DNA of 64,000 bases, taken from NCBI RefSeq assembly GCF_004342225.1, contig NZ_SMAR01000002.1, forward strand, positions 1 through 64,000, in the 5' to 3' direction. Each line of letters opens with the position of its first letter. The first letter of the stretch is position 1. The notes under the pieces are model-generated. The model was given only the letters and a program-made list of their open reading frames with translations, made no database searches and was not told where the DNA came from. The translations under genes were made by a program, and so were the position numbers. The DNA is from Martelella mediterranea. GTDB taxonomy: Bacteria > Pseudomonadota > Alphaproteobacteria > Rhizobiales > Rhizobiaceae. Shown here piece after piece: positions 35,786 to 45,031 of the stretch.

Positions 35786-36782
35786 TGTTGCCCCTCCGGT
35801 TTTTAAGAATTTTTGTTCTGTAGGCTTCAATCGTGGGAAGCAGTTCCTTCCGCACGGCGTGAATGTCGGGTGTGTGACGGTACTCGAATGCCTGCTGGTC
35901 GGGACGAAGCGCTTCGGTGAGGTAGTCCGCGCCAGTGGCATAAACCAGCACATCGGCAGAAGCGATGGCGGCCTCGACACCCGCCTCACCGCGCACCACG
36001 ATCTGCAATTCGGTGATATGCGGCCCAAACCGGCGAATACCGGCTTTCATCATGGTGACGAATGTGTCGAAATAGGAATAGCCGACAACGCGTGCATCCG
36101 TCGAAAGCGAGGCAAGCGCGACCCGCGTGGCTTCATCGGGAATCAGCGTAACGCCGGTAATCGGCGTATCGGTGAAATGCGCTTTTGCCGGCTCGAGAAG
36201 GCTACGCGGCGAAATGACAAGGTCGACCTGTTGCGGATCAATGCTTGCAAGATTGTCCATGGTAACGGCCGACAACTGGTCTCCGGCAGCCAGATGCGGG
36301 CGCAGTGCCTTTGCATAGGCTTCCGTTGCCTCAACGAAATTGCCAAGAATGAGAAGGCGCATGTTAACGTGTGTCTGACGCGACATCATCGAAACCCGCG
36401 TGGCAAGTTCGGAGGGGTTGATCCCGCATTCGCGGGAAAGCTCGACAAGTTCGGCAATCTTCAGATCGAGCTCGCGCAGCCTGCCCGCATTGGCGGAAAG
36501 CGACATGCTCTTCACGAACGTGCCGGAGCCCACCCGACCCTCGATATTGCCGACGTCCTGCAAGGCGGCATAGACCGTGCTGACGGTCACCGGCGATATT
36601 CCGAGCCGGGTCGCAAGCGAGCGAACCGAAGGCAAACGGGCGCCGGCCGGCAAATCGCCGGACGCGATGCCGAATTCCAGCGCACCGCGCAACTGAACAG
36701 AGACCGGAACCGTGGACGAACGGTCAACTGCCTCAATGATACGATCCATGGCCTGATCAAATTGCGTCTGAGTGTCTGTCAT
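35757..36782 (-). CDS. GntR-family transcriptional regulator
   Basis: A 341-residue regulator. The winged helix is at about residues 20-85 (VSVQLRGALEFGIASGDLPA, then LATRLGISPVTVSTVYAALQ). The C-terminal 240 residues are not an aminotransferase domain and not a plain FadR domain; they resemble a Rossmann/periplasmic-binding-like effector region (LLILGNFVEATEAYAKALR, VDLVISPRSLLEPA). I start it at 36782 (MTDTQTQFDQ) because the longer frame enters the promoter. It heads the leftward operon and is divergent from the transporter operon, whose promoter carries three GTATCA(A/T)T repeats. Confidence 0.85.
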   Translation of the reverse strand: MTDTQTQFDQAMDRIIEAVDRSSTVPVSVQLRGALEFGIASGDLPAGARLPSVRSLATRLGISPVTVSTVYAALQDVGNIEGRVGSGTFVKSMSLSANAGRLRELDLKIAELVELSRECGINPSELATRVSMMSRQTHVNMRLLILGNFVEATEAYAKALRPHLAAGDQLSAVTMDNLASIDPQQVDLVISPRSLLEPAKAHFTDTPITGVTLIPDEATRVALASLSTDARVVGYSYFDTFVTMMKAGIRRFGPHITELQIVVRGEAGVEAAIASADVLVYATGADYLTEALRPDQQAFEYRHTPDIHAVRKELLPTIEAYRTKILKNRRGNIENFRKQLV

Positions 36783-36858
36783 AGTGTTATAATGGATAAA
36801 AACACTTTGACTGCCAAGTCGTAATTTCGATATTTTTCGCAAGATCAATCCGGTTTTT

Positions 36859-36908
36859 GTATCATTATAGACTTGACCGTATCAATTTATGCGCCCTAAT
36901 GTATCAAT
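36859..36908 (+). promoter_or_regulatory. Promoter with three direct repeats, likely GntR operator
   Basis: GTATCATT (36859-36866), GTATCAAT (36879-36886) and GTATCAAT (36901-36908) start 20 and 22 bases apart, about two helical turns each. A promoter TTGACC (36873-36878)-N18-TAATGT (36897-36902) is interleaved with them. The arrangement suits a regulator binding one face of the helix over the transporter promoter. Confidence 0.6.
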
Positions 36909-36934
36909 TGAATGAAACAAAGGGGAACAAACCT

Positions 36935-38512
36935 ATGACAAAATCATTCCTGAGATCCGCCGTGACGGCGCTCGCCATTCTGGCGGCAGCGCCAGCGGTT
37001 TATGCCGATGATCTGATCATGGGGCTGCGTGCGGGCCCGGACTCCATCGACCCGCACTGGTCCACTCTGGGCAGCCAGGCCGAAGCCCTGCGGCACATCT
37101 ACGACACGCTCGTGGATGTCGATGAAAATCTGCAGCTGAAACCGGGCCTCGCTGTCAGCTGGGAACCGATTGACGACACAACATGGGATTTCAAGCTGCG
37201 CGAAGGCGTAAAATTCCATGACGGTTCCGACTTCACCGCCGAAGACGCAAAATTCTCCATCGAGCGCATCCCGGAAGTCACCGGCCCGATGCCGATGACG
37301 CTCTACACCAAATATGTCGACAGCGTTGAAGTGGTCGATGACTATACATTGCGCGTTCACACCAAGGGCACTGCGCCTGCATTGCCCAATGACTTTACAC
37401 GTCTCTTCGTCGTCCCATCTGAAACCGGCATGGAAGCTCGAAATGAAGAGTTTAATTCCGGCGAAGTTGCCATCGGCACAGGCCCCTACAAATTCGTCTC
37501 CTGGGAGCCGAAAGGCGACCTCGTTCTTGATCGATTCGATGGCTACTGGGGCGAACAGGCGGCCTGGAACAAGGTGGTTCGCCGCGAAATCCCGGATGAC
37601 GCTGCACGTGTGGCCGCCTTGCGCTCCGGTGAGGTTGACCTGATCAACTATGTCCCGGCGTCTGATTACCTTGCATTTCAAAACGACAGCGATCTGGAAA
37701 CTTTCGTCTCTGACTCGGTCTACATTCTCAACATCGCACCAAGTGTGAAAGATGAAGAGCCGCAGCCAATCACGATCAACGGCGAACCCGTTGACGGAAA
37801 CCCGTTGCAGGACCTGCGCGTGCGCAAGGCGTTGGATCTTGCCATCAACCGCGATGTGCTGGTCAACGTGGTTATGGAAGGTCTCGGAACCCCGGCCAAT
37901 CAGCTGATGCCGGAAGGCTTCTTCGGCTATTCTGATGAGCTTGGAAAGCGTGAATATGATCTGGAGCAGGCCAAGGCCCTGCTGACGGAAGCCGGATATC
38001 CGGATGGTTTCGAAATTGATTTTACCTGCACCAACAATCGTGTACCCGGCGATGCGGTCATTTGCGAAGCACTGGCACAGATGTGGGCCCGCCTCGGCCT
38101 GAAGGTCAACGCACAGGCACTCAACGGCACGGTGTTCTTCCCCGCGGCAGCTCGCGAGGAATACACGATGACCATGTCAGCATGGGGCACGCTCACCGGT
38201 GAAGCGGCTTACACCTATGGCGCTCTGACGCATACCAAGGATGCTGAGAAAGGCTTTGGCAACTTCAACCGTACCGGTTATTCGAACCCTGAATTCGATA
38301 AGGTGTTTGACGAAGGCACGCAGACGCTCGATGCAGATGCGCGACGCAAGCTTTATGAGGAAGCCTCCTACATCGCCATGGAAGACCGCGCTTTGATTCC
38401 GACCATTATTCTGCAGACGGTCTGGGCAGCGGACGCTGATAAGCTGGAGCTCACACCGCGTGTCGACCAGGAAACACGCGCATATGAGATCACGCCGGCG
38501 GCCTCTGAATAA
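36935..38512 (+). CDS. ABC transporter substrate-binding protein, DppA type
   Basis: A 525-residue SBP_bac_5 receptor. Signal peptide residues 1-25 end in APAVYA-DDLIM. The start at 36935 follows AAAGGGG. Landmarks are RAGPDSIDPHWSTL, LREGVKFHDGSDFTAEDAKF, IGTGPYKFVSWEPKGDL and RKALDLAINRDVLV. It is the first gene of a complete transporter operon under the GntR-type promoter. A 13-bp hairpin after the stop separates it from the permease genes. Confidence 0.92.
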   Translation: MTKSFLRSAVTALAILAAAPAVYADDLIMGLRAGPDSIDPHWSTLGSQAEALRHIYDTLVDVDENLQLKPGLAVSWEPIDDTTWDFKLREGVKFHDGSDFTAEDAKFSIERIPEVTGPMPMTLYTKYVDSVEVVDDYTLRVHTKGTAPALPNDFTRLFVVPSETGMEARNEEFNSGEVAIGTGPYKFVSWEPKGDLVLDRFDGYWGEQAAWNKVVRREIPDDAARVAALRSGEVDLINYVPASDYLAFQNDSDLETFVSDSVYILNIAPSVKDEEPQPITINGEPVDGNPLQDLRVRKALDLAINRDVLVNVVMEGLGTPANQLMPEGFFGYSDELGKREYDLEQAKALLTEAGYPDGFEIDFTCTNNRVPGDAVICEALAQMWARLGLKVNAQALNGTVFFPAAAREEYTMTMSAWGTLTGEAAYTYGALTHTKDAEKGFGNFNRTGYSNPEFDKVFDEGTQTLDADARRKLYEEASYIAMEDRALIPTIILQTVWAADADKLELTPRVDQETRAYEITPAASE

Positions 38513-38521
38513 CAACCCGCA

Positions 38522-38554
38522 GCAAGGGGCGCATCCACGCGATGTGCCCCTTGC
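38522..38554 (+). promoter_or_regulatory. Intercistronic stem-loop after the binding-protein gene
   Basis: GCAAGGGGCGCAT (38522-38534) pairs with ATGTGCCCCTTGC (38542-38554), 13 bp with one G-U pair and a seven-base loop, 10 bases past the stop. No strong T-run follows, so partial read-through into the permease genes is expected. Confidence 0.65.
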
Positions 38555-38685
38555 GTCGTCGGGCCACTGTGCCCGAGCCACCATGTTTCCTTAAAAGTTC
38601 GCGCCAGCCGCTCAGCAAACAGACGCCGGACAACCGATACAAGAAAAGACCGGTTTCCTTCCGTTTTGCCAGCCATGAGGCACTC

Positions 38686-39663
38686 ATGCTCGCTTTTCTC
38701 GTCAGACGCCTGATACAGGCCGTCATTGTCGTTTTCGCCATGTCGATTATTGTGTTCGTTGGCGTTTATGCCATTGGCAACCCGATCGACGTGCTCATTG
38801 ACCCGGGCGCAACGCAAGCCATTCGTCAGCAACTGATCGAACAATACGGCCTCGACCAGCCACTCTGGCAACAATATCTCACCTTTCTCGGCAATGTCTT
38901 TCACGGCGACCTTGGTAAATCGATGGTCTACAACATTCCCGTGACAAGTCTCGTCTTCTCACGCCTTCCCGCCACGATCGAGCTTGTTGGTGTTGCGGTT
39001 TTAATCGCAACAAGCATTGGCATCCCTGCCGGCATTTATGCCGGTTACAAACCCAGGAGCCTTCCGGCCCGCGCCATTATGGCCCTTTCAGTTCTCGGCT
39101 TTTCAGTGCCAACCTTCTGGATCGGTATGCTGCTGATTATGGCATTTGCCGTCAATCTGGGCTGGCTGCCATCCGGCGGCCGTGGTGACGTCGGCGAAAT
39201 ATTCGGCATTCGCACTTCGCTTGCAACACTTGACGGCTGGAAGCATGTCATCATGCCGGCGTTCAATCTTTCGCTATTCATGATGGGCCTGATGATCCGG
39301 CTGACGCGCGCGGGCATGGTGGAAGCCATGCAGGCAGACTATGTAAAATTCGCACGAGCGCAGGGTCTGCCCGACCGCCAGATTGTCTTCCGCCATGTTC
39401 TGCGCAACATTTCCATTCCCATTGTCACTGTATTCGGTCTCGAAGTCGGATCGACTCTTGCCTTCGCCGTGGTGACGGAAAGCGTGTTCAACTGGCCGGG
39501 CGTCGGCAAGCTGATCATTGATTCCATACTACAGCTCGACCGACCGGTGATGGTTACCTATCTCGTTCTGGTGGTCATACTTTTCGTACTGATCAATCTG
39601 GTCGTTGATATCGTTTACGCACAATTAGACCCACGCGTCCGGCTGAAAGGAGGTCAGTCATGA
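38686..39663 (+). CDS. ABC transporter permease, DppB type
   Basis: A 325-residue permease: MLAFLVRRLIQAVIVVFAMS, then GNPIDVLIDPGATQ in place of the usual PGDP, and QYGLDQPLWQQYLTFL. The EAA-like loop is DYVKFARAQGLPDRQIVFRH. The ATG at 38686 gives the standard N-terminus; the open frame continues upstream to 38542 across the hairpin without family similarity. It overlaps the next gene by 4 bases. Confidence 0.9.
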   Translation: MLAFLVRRLIQAVIVVFAMSIIVFVGVYAIGNPIDVLIDPGATQAIRQQLIEQYGLDQPLWQQYLTFLGNVFHGDLGKSMVYNIPVTSLVFSRLPATIELVGVAVLIATSIGIPAGIYAGYKPRSLPARAIMALSVLGFSVPTFWIGMLLIMAFAVNLGWLPSGGRGDVGEIFGIRTSLATLDGWKHVIMPAFNLSLFMMGLMIRLTRAGMVEAMQADYVKFARAQGLPDRQIVFRHVLRNISIPIVTVFGLEVGSTLAFAVVTESVFNWPGVGKLIIDSILQLDRPVMVTYLVLVVILFVLINLVVDIVYAQLDPRVRLKGGQS

Positions 39664-40571
39664 CCGATGCATCTTCCGCCAACGCAACGGTTGAGGCCAA
39701 ACCCGCGCGCTTTCGTAATTTCTGCTCCGACTTCGCCCGCTCGCCTGTAGCAGTGCTTTCCCTGATCTTGATATTTGTTCTTCTATTTGTGTCTTTTGCG
39801 GCACCTCTGGTTTCTCCGCAGGATCCCTACGATCTCGCCAAGCTTGACTGGATGGATGCGTTTTTGCGCCCCGGCACAATCGGTTCTGGAGGATACACGC
39901 ACATTCTGGGAACTGATAATGCCGGGCGCGATATGCTTTCAGCCATTTTTTATGGCCTTCGCACCAGCTTTGTTATCGGCCTTTCCGCCGGTGTTCTGGC
40001 GCTGTCTGTCGGCATCTGTCTGGGGTTGGCGGCTGCCTATTTCGGCGGGCGCGTGGAAGTATTGATTATGCGCATCGTTGACCTGCAACTCTCAATGCCA
40101 GCAATTTTGCTGGCTCTGGTTCTGGTCGCTGTGCTTGGACAGGGTGTCAGTCAGATCATTCTGGCGCTGGTCATCGCCCAGTACGCCTATTTCGCGCGCA
40201 CAACCCACGGAGCCGCCACTGTCGAGCGCGGCAAGGACTATATTGAGGCAGCCCGTTCGACGCCGCTTCCGACAGGTCGGGTTCTGTTTCGACACCTCTT
40301 GCCCAATGTCCTGCCACCGCTCATTGTCGTTGCAACGGTTCAGGTCGCCAGCGCCATTGCACTGGAAGCTACCCTCTCCTTCCTTGGTGTTGGCCTGCCT
40401 ATTACTGAGCCGTCGCTGGGATCACTGATCGCCAACGGTTTCAAATACATTCACACGGACCGCTACTGGCTGTCTATTTATCCCGGCGTTTTCCTGATGG
40501 TGACCGTCGTCGCGATCAATCTGGTCGGCGATCAGGTCCGCACTGTTCTAGACCCGAGGAACAACCGATGA
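39660..40571 (+). CDS. ABC transporter permease, DppC type
   Basis: A 303-residue permease with an N-terminal tail ending in FARSPVAVLSLILIF, the motif LGTDNAGRDMLSAIFYGLRTS and an EAA loop DYIEAARSTPLPTGRVLFRH. It ends GDQVRTVLDPRNNR. It overlaps neighbours on both sides by 4 bases and pairs with the preceding permease. Confidence 0.9.
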   Translation: MTDASSANATVEAKPARFRNFCSDFARSPVAVLSLILIFVLLFVSFAAPLVSPQDPYDLAKLDWMDAFLRPGTIGSGGYTHILGTDNAGRDMLSAIFYGLRTSFVIGLSAGVLALSVGICLGLAAAYFGGRVEVLIMRIVDLQLSMPAILLALVLVAVLGQGVSQIILALVIAQYAYFARTTHGAATVERGKDYIEAARSTPLPTGRVLFRHLLPNVLPPLIVVATVQVASAIALEATLSFLGVGLPITEPSLGSLIANGFKYIHTDRYWLSIYPGVFLMVTVVAINLVGDQVRTVLDPRNNR

Positions 40572-41533
40572 CGAAAGCTCTGTATGTGGAAGGGCTGACC
40601 ACCCGATTCGAAACCCGCAAAGGCATGGTCACTGCTGTAAATGGCGTCAGCTTCTCCGTTGAACGTGGACGCGTTATGGGCCTTGTAGGCGAAAGCGGCT
40701 CTGGCAAAAGCGTAACCGGCTTTTCCATACTGGGCCTGATTGATGAACCCGGACGGATCACCGATGGCGCGGTGCTGGTCGATGGCGAAGACCTGCGTTC
40801 GCTGAAACCGGAAGCGCTGCGCAAACTGCGCGGTTCCAAGGTTGCCATGGTGTTTCAGGACCCGATGATGACACTGAATCCGGTGCTGCGCGTCGGCGAT
40901 CAGATGGCCATGGCCGTGCGCGTGCATGAAAAGGTGTCGAAAAACGCGGCCTGGGAAAAGGCGCGTCAGGCGCTTGAAACCGTCGGCATCCCCGCCCCGG
41001 CTGAGCGACTGAAGGCCTATCCGCATCAGCTTTCCGGCGGGATGCGTCAGCGCGTAGCAATTGCCACCGCGTTGTTGCACCGCCCGGCTGTTATTATCGC
41101 AGATGAGCCGACCACCGCACTGGATGTCTCGATTCAGGGGCAAATTCTTGCAGAGGTGCGGCGACTTGCTGATGAAACCGGCACAGCGATTGTCTGGGTA
41201 ACCCACGATCTTGCCGTGATCTCCAGCCTCGCTGACGATATCTGCGTTATGTATGCAGGACGGATCGTGGAAAGCGGCACAGCAGAGGCTATCATTTCTG
41301 CTCCACGCCACCCCTACACAGTGGGTTTGATCGGTTCTGTACCCAGTCTGCACGAACCCGGTACACCACTGCCGCAGATCCCGGGCTCGACGCCACAACT
41401 TTCGAACCTGCCAGCAGGCTGTCCCTTCCGGCCACGCTGTCCACGCGCCAGCGACATCTGTTCTTCCGAGCCGCCGTCCCTGGAGACAGCCGGACACTTC
41501 GTATCCTGTCATCATCCGATGGAGGCATCATGA
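40568..41533 (+). CDS. ABC transporter ATP-binding protein, DppD type
   Basis: A 321-residue ATPase: [14 protein letters not shown] (Walker A), [15 protein letters not shown] (signature), [16 protein letters not shown] (Walker B) and the C-terminal oligopeptide extension GCPFRPRCPRASDIC. Four-base overlaps at each end show it belongs to the transporter-M32 operon. Confidence 0.92.
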   Translation: MTKALYVEGLTTRFETRKGMVTAVNGVSFSVERGRVMGLVGESGSGKSVTGFSILGLIDEPGRITDGAVLVDGEDLRSLKPEALRKLRGSKVAMVFQDPMMTLNPVLRVGDQMAMAVRVHEKVSKNAAWEKARQALETVGIPAPAERLKAYPHQLSGGMRQRVAIATALLHRPAVIIADEPTTALDVSIQGQILAEVRRLADETGTAIVWVTHDLAVISSLADDICVMYAGRIVESGTAEAIISAPRHPYTVGLIGSVPSLHEPGTPLPQIPGSTPQLSNLPAGCPFRPRCPRASDICSSEPPSLETAGHFVSCHHPMEAS

Positions 41534-42561
41534 GCACGCCGCTTCTTTCCGTTGAAGGCGTCCACAAACGCTTCACCCGCAAACCCGGCCTTGTCGTTCA
41601 GGGCATCGACAGGCTGACAGGTCGCACCTCGGGCTCCACCGTGCATGCGCTTTCTGATATCTCGCTTGCTGTTGCGCGCGGCGAAGTGCTCGGACTCGTC
41701 GGAGAATCCGGCTGCGGAAAGTCCACGCTTGGCCGGATTATTTCAGGTATTTATGGCCCAAGCGAAGGCAAGGTTCAATTGGCGGGAAAATCAGTTGCAA
41801 CAGATCGTGGCGGCAGCATCGACAAGCTGACAACCAAGGTCCAGATGATCCATCAGGACCCGTTTGCCAGCCTCAATCCCCGCATGAAGGTCGGCGAAAC
41901 TATTGCCGAGGGGCCGCGTGTCCACGGGCTTCTCAAGAGTGGCGAAGCACGCGCCCGCGTTCGCGCGCTTTTGGAGCAGGTCGGGCTTGAGGGCGCCTAT
42001 GCCGACCGTCTGCCGCATCAGTTTTCCGGCGGCCAGCGCCAGCGCATTGCCGTTGCCCGCGCGCTCGCCATGGAACCAGAGCTGCTGGTGCTCGATGAGG
42101 CCGTTGCCTCGCTCGACGTTTCCATTCAGGCGCAGGTGCTGAACCTGTTCATGGCGCTGCGGCGGGAATTGAACCTGACGGCTGTTTTCATCAGTCACGA
42201 TCTTTCCGTGGTCCGCCATGTCTGCGACCGGGTGGCGATCATGTATCTCGGCCGTATCGTCGAACTCGCGTCGGCCGAAACACTTTATGCAGCGCCGCAG
42301 CATCCTTACACAAAGGCACTTTTCGCATCGATACCCACACTCGGCACGGGGCGCGCTGCCTTCCAGCCGATCAAGGGCGAAATTCCCTCGCCGCTCAACC
42401 CTCCGGGAGGTTGCGCCTTTCATCCGCGTTGTCCGATGGCCGGACCGCGATGCAAGGTGGAACTGCCCGTATTGAAGCCGACCCTGGACAATGGTTCCAT
42501 GGTGGCATGCCATCTCAACGATGGCGGAACCGGAGCACCCGAAAAGGCGGAGGCAGCATGA
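41530..42561 (+). CDS. ABC transporter ATP-binding protein, DppF type
   Basis: A 343-residue ATPase: [16 protein letters not shown] (Walker A), [15 protein letters not shown] (signature), LLVLDEAVASLDVSIQ (Walker B) and GCAFHPRCPMAGPRC near the C-terminus. It carries an N-terminal extension of about 25 residues (RKPGLVVQGIDRLTGRTSGS) before the first strand. It overlaps the M32 peptidase gene by 4 bases. Confidence 0.92.
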   Translation: MSTPLLSVEGVHKRFTRKPGLVVQGIDRLTGRTSGSTVHALSDISLAVARGEVLGLVGESGCGKSTLGRIISGIYGPSEGKVQLAGKSVATDRGGSIDKLTTKVQMIHQDPFASLNPRMKVGETIAEGPRVHGLLKSGEARARVRALLEQVGLEGAYADRLPHQFSGGQRQRIAVARALAMEPELLVLDEAVASLDVSIQAQVLNLFMALRRELNLTAVFISHDLSVVRHVCDRVAIMYLGRIVELASAETLYAAPQHPYTKALFASIPTLGTGRAAFQPIKGEIPSPLNPPGGCAFHPRCPMAGPRCKVELPVLKPTLDNGSMVACHLNDGGTGAPEKAEAA

Positions 42562-44063
42562 ACGGTACATTTTCCGAACGGGTTGGCGAGATCAACGATA
42601 TTCTCTGCGCTGTCAACGCGCTGCAGTGGGATGCGCGCGTGATGATGCCTTCGGGCGGAGCGGAAACCCGCGGCCACCAGATTGCAACATTGAAAGCCAT
42701 GGCACGCCGGTTATTGCTGTCGTCGGAGACAGGAAAGGTCGCGGAAGAAGCACTGGAAACCGGGTCATCGGAAAACGAACGTAACGCAGCCAAGACTGTG
42801 ATTGCGGCCCGCGACTGGCATAGCAAAATTCCGGCAGCGCTTTTGCGTGAGCAGGACGAAACATCGGTCGTTGCCGGCGAGGCATGGGCTGAAGCCCGCG
42901 CGAAGGGTGACTTCGCTCTGTTCAAGCCATATCTCGCGAAGGTTGTTTCACTCTCGCGGCAGATGGCAGAAGCCATTGGCTATGACGACCACCCCTATGA
43001 TCCGCTGATCGCCATTTACGAGCCGGGCGAAACGGCGGCTTCGCTGTCAACACTTTTCGACGCGCTTCGCAGCGGCATGAAGCCGATACTGGAAGCGGCT
43101 CTCGCGCGCCCCGCGCCCCGCACCGATTTCCTCTATCGCAGCTATCCCGTCGAAAAACAAAAAGCGCTTTCGGCTGAGCTTGCCCGGCTGCTCGGCCTCG
43201 ATATGAGCAGAAGCCGTCTCGATACAGCGGTGCATCCTTTCGAGATCTCGTTTACGCGGCAGGATGTCCGCATCACCTCGCGCTGGAACCCGAACTATCT
43301 GCCGATGTCGATGTTCGGCACCATGCATGAGACCGGCCATGCGCTCTATGAACAGGGTGTCGACCCGGCGCTGACCCGGTCGGTTCACACCAGCGACCTG
43401 ATCGGCCTTTACGCCGTCGGCGGCAGCAGTTTCGGTATGCATGAAAGCCAGTCGCGGCTTTTCGAAAACCACATCGGCCGCTCTCCTGCCTTCTGGGCAC
43501 TGCACTTCAGCAAGCTGAAAGACTATTTCTCCGATCAGCTTTCCGATGTCAGTGAAGACGAATTCGTCGCAGCAATCAACAGAACCGAGCCCGGCTTGAT
43601 CCGGGTCGAAGCCGACGAACTGACCTATGATCTCCACATCATGCTGCGGGTGCGCATCGAAATGGCCTTGATGGACGGCTCGCTTAGCGTGGACGATGTT
43701 CCGGCCGCCTGGAACGCAGCGATGCATGAAGACCTGGGGCTGGATGTTCCAGATGATGGACTTGGTTGCCTTCAGGATGTGCACTGGTCAAGCGGCTATA
43801 TGGGGTCGTTCCCAACCTACACGATTGGCAATATTACAGCCGCTCAGCTGATGGCACACTTCGACAAAACCAGACCGGAATTGCGGCGGGCCGCAAATGT
43901 CGGCGACCTCGTCCCGCTGCGTTCCGCGCTGGGCGAAACCGTCTGGCGTCACGGACGTTCAAGGAACAGGCGTCAAGTTCTTGCCGATATCGGTGCGGAT
44001 ACCGGTGATTGCAGGCCCTATCTGGATTATCTCAGCGAAAAATTCAGGCTTACGACTCGTTAA
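42558..44063 (+). CDS. M32-family metallocarboxypeptidase (carboxypeptidase Taq-like)
   Basis: A 501-residue zinc or cobalt peptidase that releases C-terminal amino acids in the cytoplasm. The HExxH site is HETGH at residues 257-261, with the third ligand Glu in GMHESQSRLFENHIGRS. Other family blocks are ALQWDARVMMPSGG at the N-terminus, SRWNPNYLPMSMFGTMHE, ADELTYDLHIMLR and GYMGSFPTYTIGNI. It is the last gene of the transporter operon, so imported peptides are probably trimmed from the C-terminus. The start at 42558 overlaps the ATPase stop as ATGA. Confidence 0.93.
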   Translation: MNGTFSERVGEINDILCAVNALQWDARVMMPSGGAETRGHQIATLKAMARRLLLSSETGKVAEEALETGSSENERNAAKTVIAARDWHSKIPAALLREQDETSVVAGEAWAEARAKGDFALFKPYLAKVVSLSRQMAEAIGYDDHPYDPLIAIYEPGETAASLSTLFDALRSGMKPILEAALARPAPRTDFLYRSYPVEKQKALSAELARLLGLDMSRSRLDTAVHPFEISFTRQDVRITSRWNPNYLPMSMFGTMHETGHALYEQGVDPALTRSVHTSDLIGLYAVGGSSFGMHESQSRLFENHIGRSPAFWALHFSKLKDYFSDQLSDVSEDEFVAAINRTEPGLIRVEADELTYDLHIMLRVRIEMALMDGSLSVDDVPAAWNAAMHEDLGLDVPDDGLGCLQDVHWSSGYMGSFPTYTIGNITAAQLMAHFDKTRPELRRAANVGDLVPLRSALGETVWRHGRSRNRRQVLADIGADTGDCRPYLDYLSEKFRLTTR

Positions 44064-44127
44064 AATCATAGCCAGAAGTGGGCCGTCCCAGCAAGTTAAA
44101 GATATAGTTGCCAGAATGGTTTTCGAA

Positions 44128-44175
44128 TTTGAAATTCGCACTCGAGGTTGCTGAAATAATGAGGCGAATTTCAAA
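44128..44175. terminator. Hairpin between convergent genes
   Basis: TTTGAAATTCGC (44128-44139) and GCGAATTTCAAA (44164-44175) are exact complements with a 24-base loop, extendable by two outer pairs. It lies between the convergent M32 and ubiG genes. There is no clean T-run, so it may protect 3' ends rather than terminate by itself. Confidence 0.45.
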
Positions 44176-44184
44176 ATCACCACA

Positions 44185-44946
44185 CTAGCCATCCGTTTCG
44201 GCATCAGGCTTTGTAGCCAGAATCATGTAATTGACATCAGTATCGGACGACCGGTTCCAGCTATCGGTGAGGACGTTATAAAACACACCCTGATGCTCGG
44301 CGATTTCCATACCCGATGCCTTCAGCGGAGCCTCGATCTCTTCGGGACGGACCAGCTTTTCGTACTGGTGGGTCCCGACCGGCAGCCAGCGCAGAACCCT
44401 CTCGGCCGCAAAGATTGCCAGCGCCCCGGCTTTGACAGTGCGGTTGATCGTTGCCACGAACATCATGCCCCCGGGCCGCACCAGCGAAGCTGATGTCTTC
44501 AAGAAGAAATCGACGTCGGAAACGTGTTCGACAACCTCCATATTCAAGACGATATCGAATGTTTCACCGGCTTCAGCCAGCGATTCTGCCGTCACGGCGC
44601 GATAGTCGATATCAATGCCCGACTGTGCAGCGTGGGTGGACGCAATACCGATGTTCTTTTCGGCCGGGTCGATTCCCGTAACCTGCGCACCCATGCGGGC
44701 GACGGGCTCGGACAGCAAGCCACCGCCGCAGCCAACATCCAGCACCCGCAATCCCTCAAGCGGACGTGCCGATTTTTCATCAAGCCCGAAATGCGCGCAG
44801 ACTTTCTCGCGGATATAGCTGATGCGTACAGGGTTGAACTTGTGCAGCGGCTTGAACTTGCCGCGGGGATCCCACCATTCAGCGGCCATTTTTGAAAACC
44901 ATTCAACCTGGCTTTCATCAATCGTGGTTTTCGCGGCATCGCTCAT
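44185..44946 (-). CDS. ubiG: Ubiquinone biosynthesis O-methyltransferase UbiG
   Basis: A 253-residue class I SAM methyltransferase catalysing both O-methylations of ubiquinone synthesis. SAM site: [20 protein letters not shown], acidic loop [10 protein letters not shown], and motif [16 protein letters not shown]. The N-terminal [20 protein letters not shown] and later [13 protein letters not shown] are diagnostic for UbiG. Core metabolism starts here after the accessory clusters. Confidence 0.95.
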   Translation of the reverse strand: MSDAAKTTIDESQVEWFSKMAAEWWDPRGKFKPLHKFNPVRISYIREKVCAHFGLDEKSARPLEGLRVLDVGCGGGLLSEPVARMGAQVTGIDPAEKNIGIASTHAAQSGIDIDYRAVTAESLAEAGETFDIVLNMEVVEHVSDVDFFLKTSASLVRPGGMMFVATINRTVKAGALAIFAAERVLRWLPVGTHQYEKLVRPEEIEAPLKASGMEIAEHQGVFYNVLTDSWNRSSDTDVNYMILATKPDAETDG

Positions 44947-45031
44947 CGTTCTGGCCTCCGGCGTTTTTCTGATTCCTGCTTATAGAAGCGGCCAGACGCG
45001 GCGGCAAGCGGCTGAACTGCCGCACTTGCCT

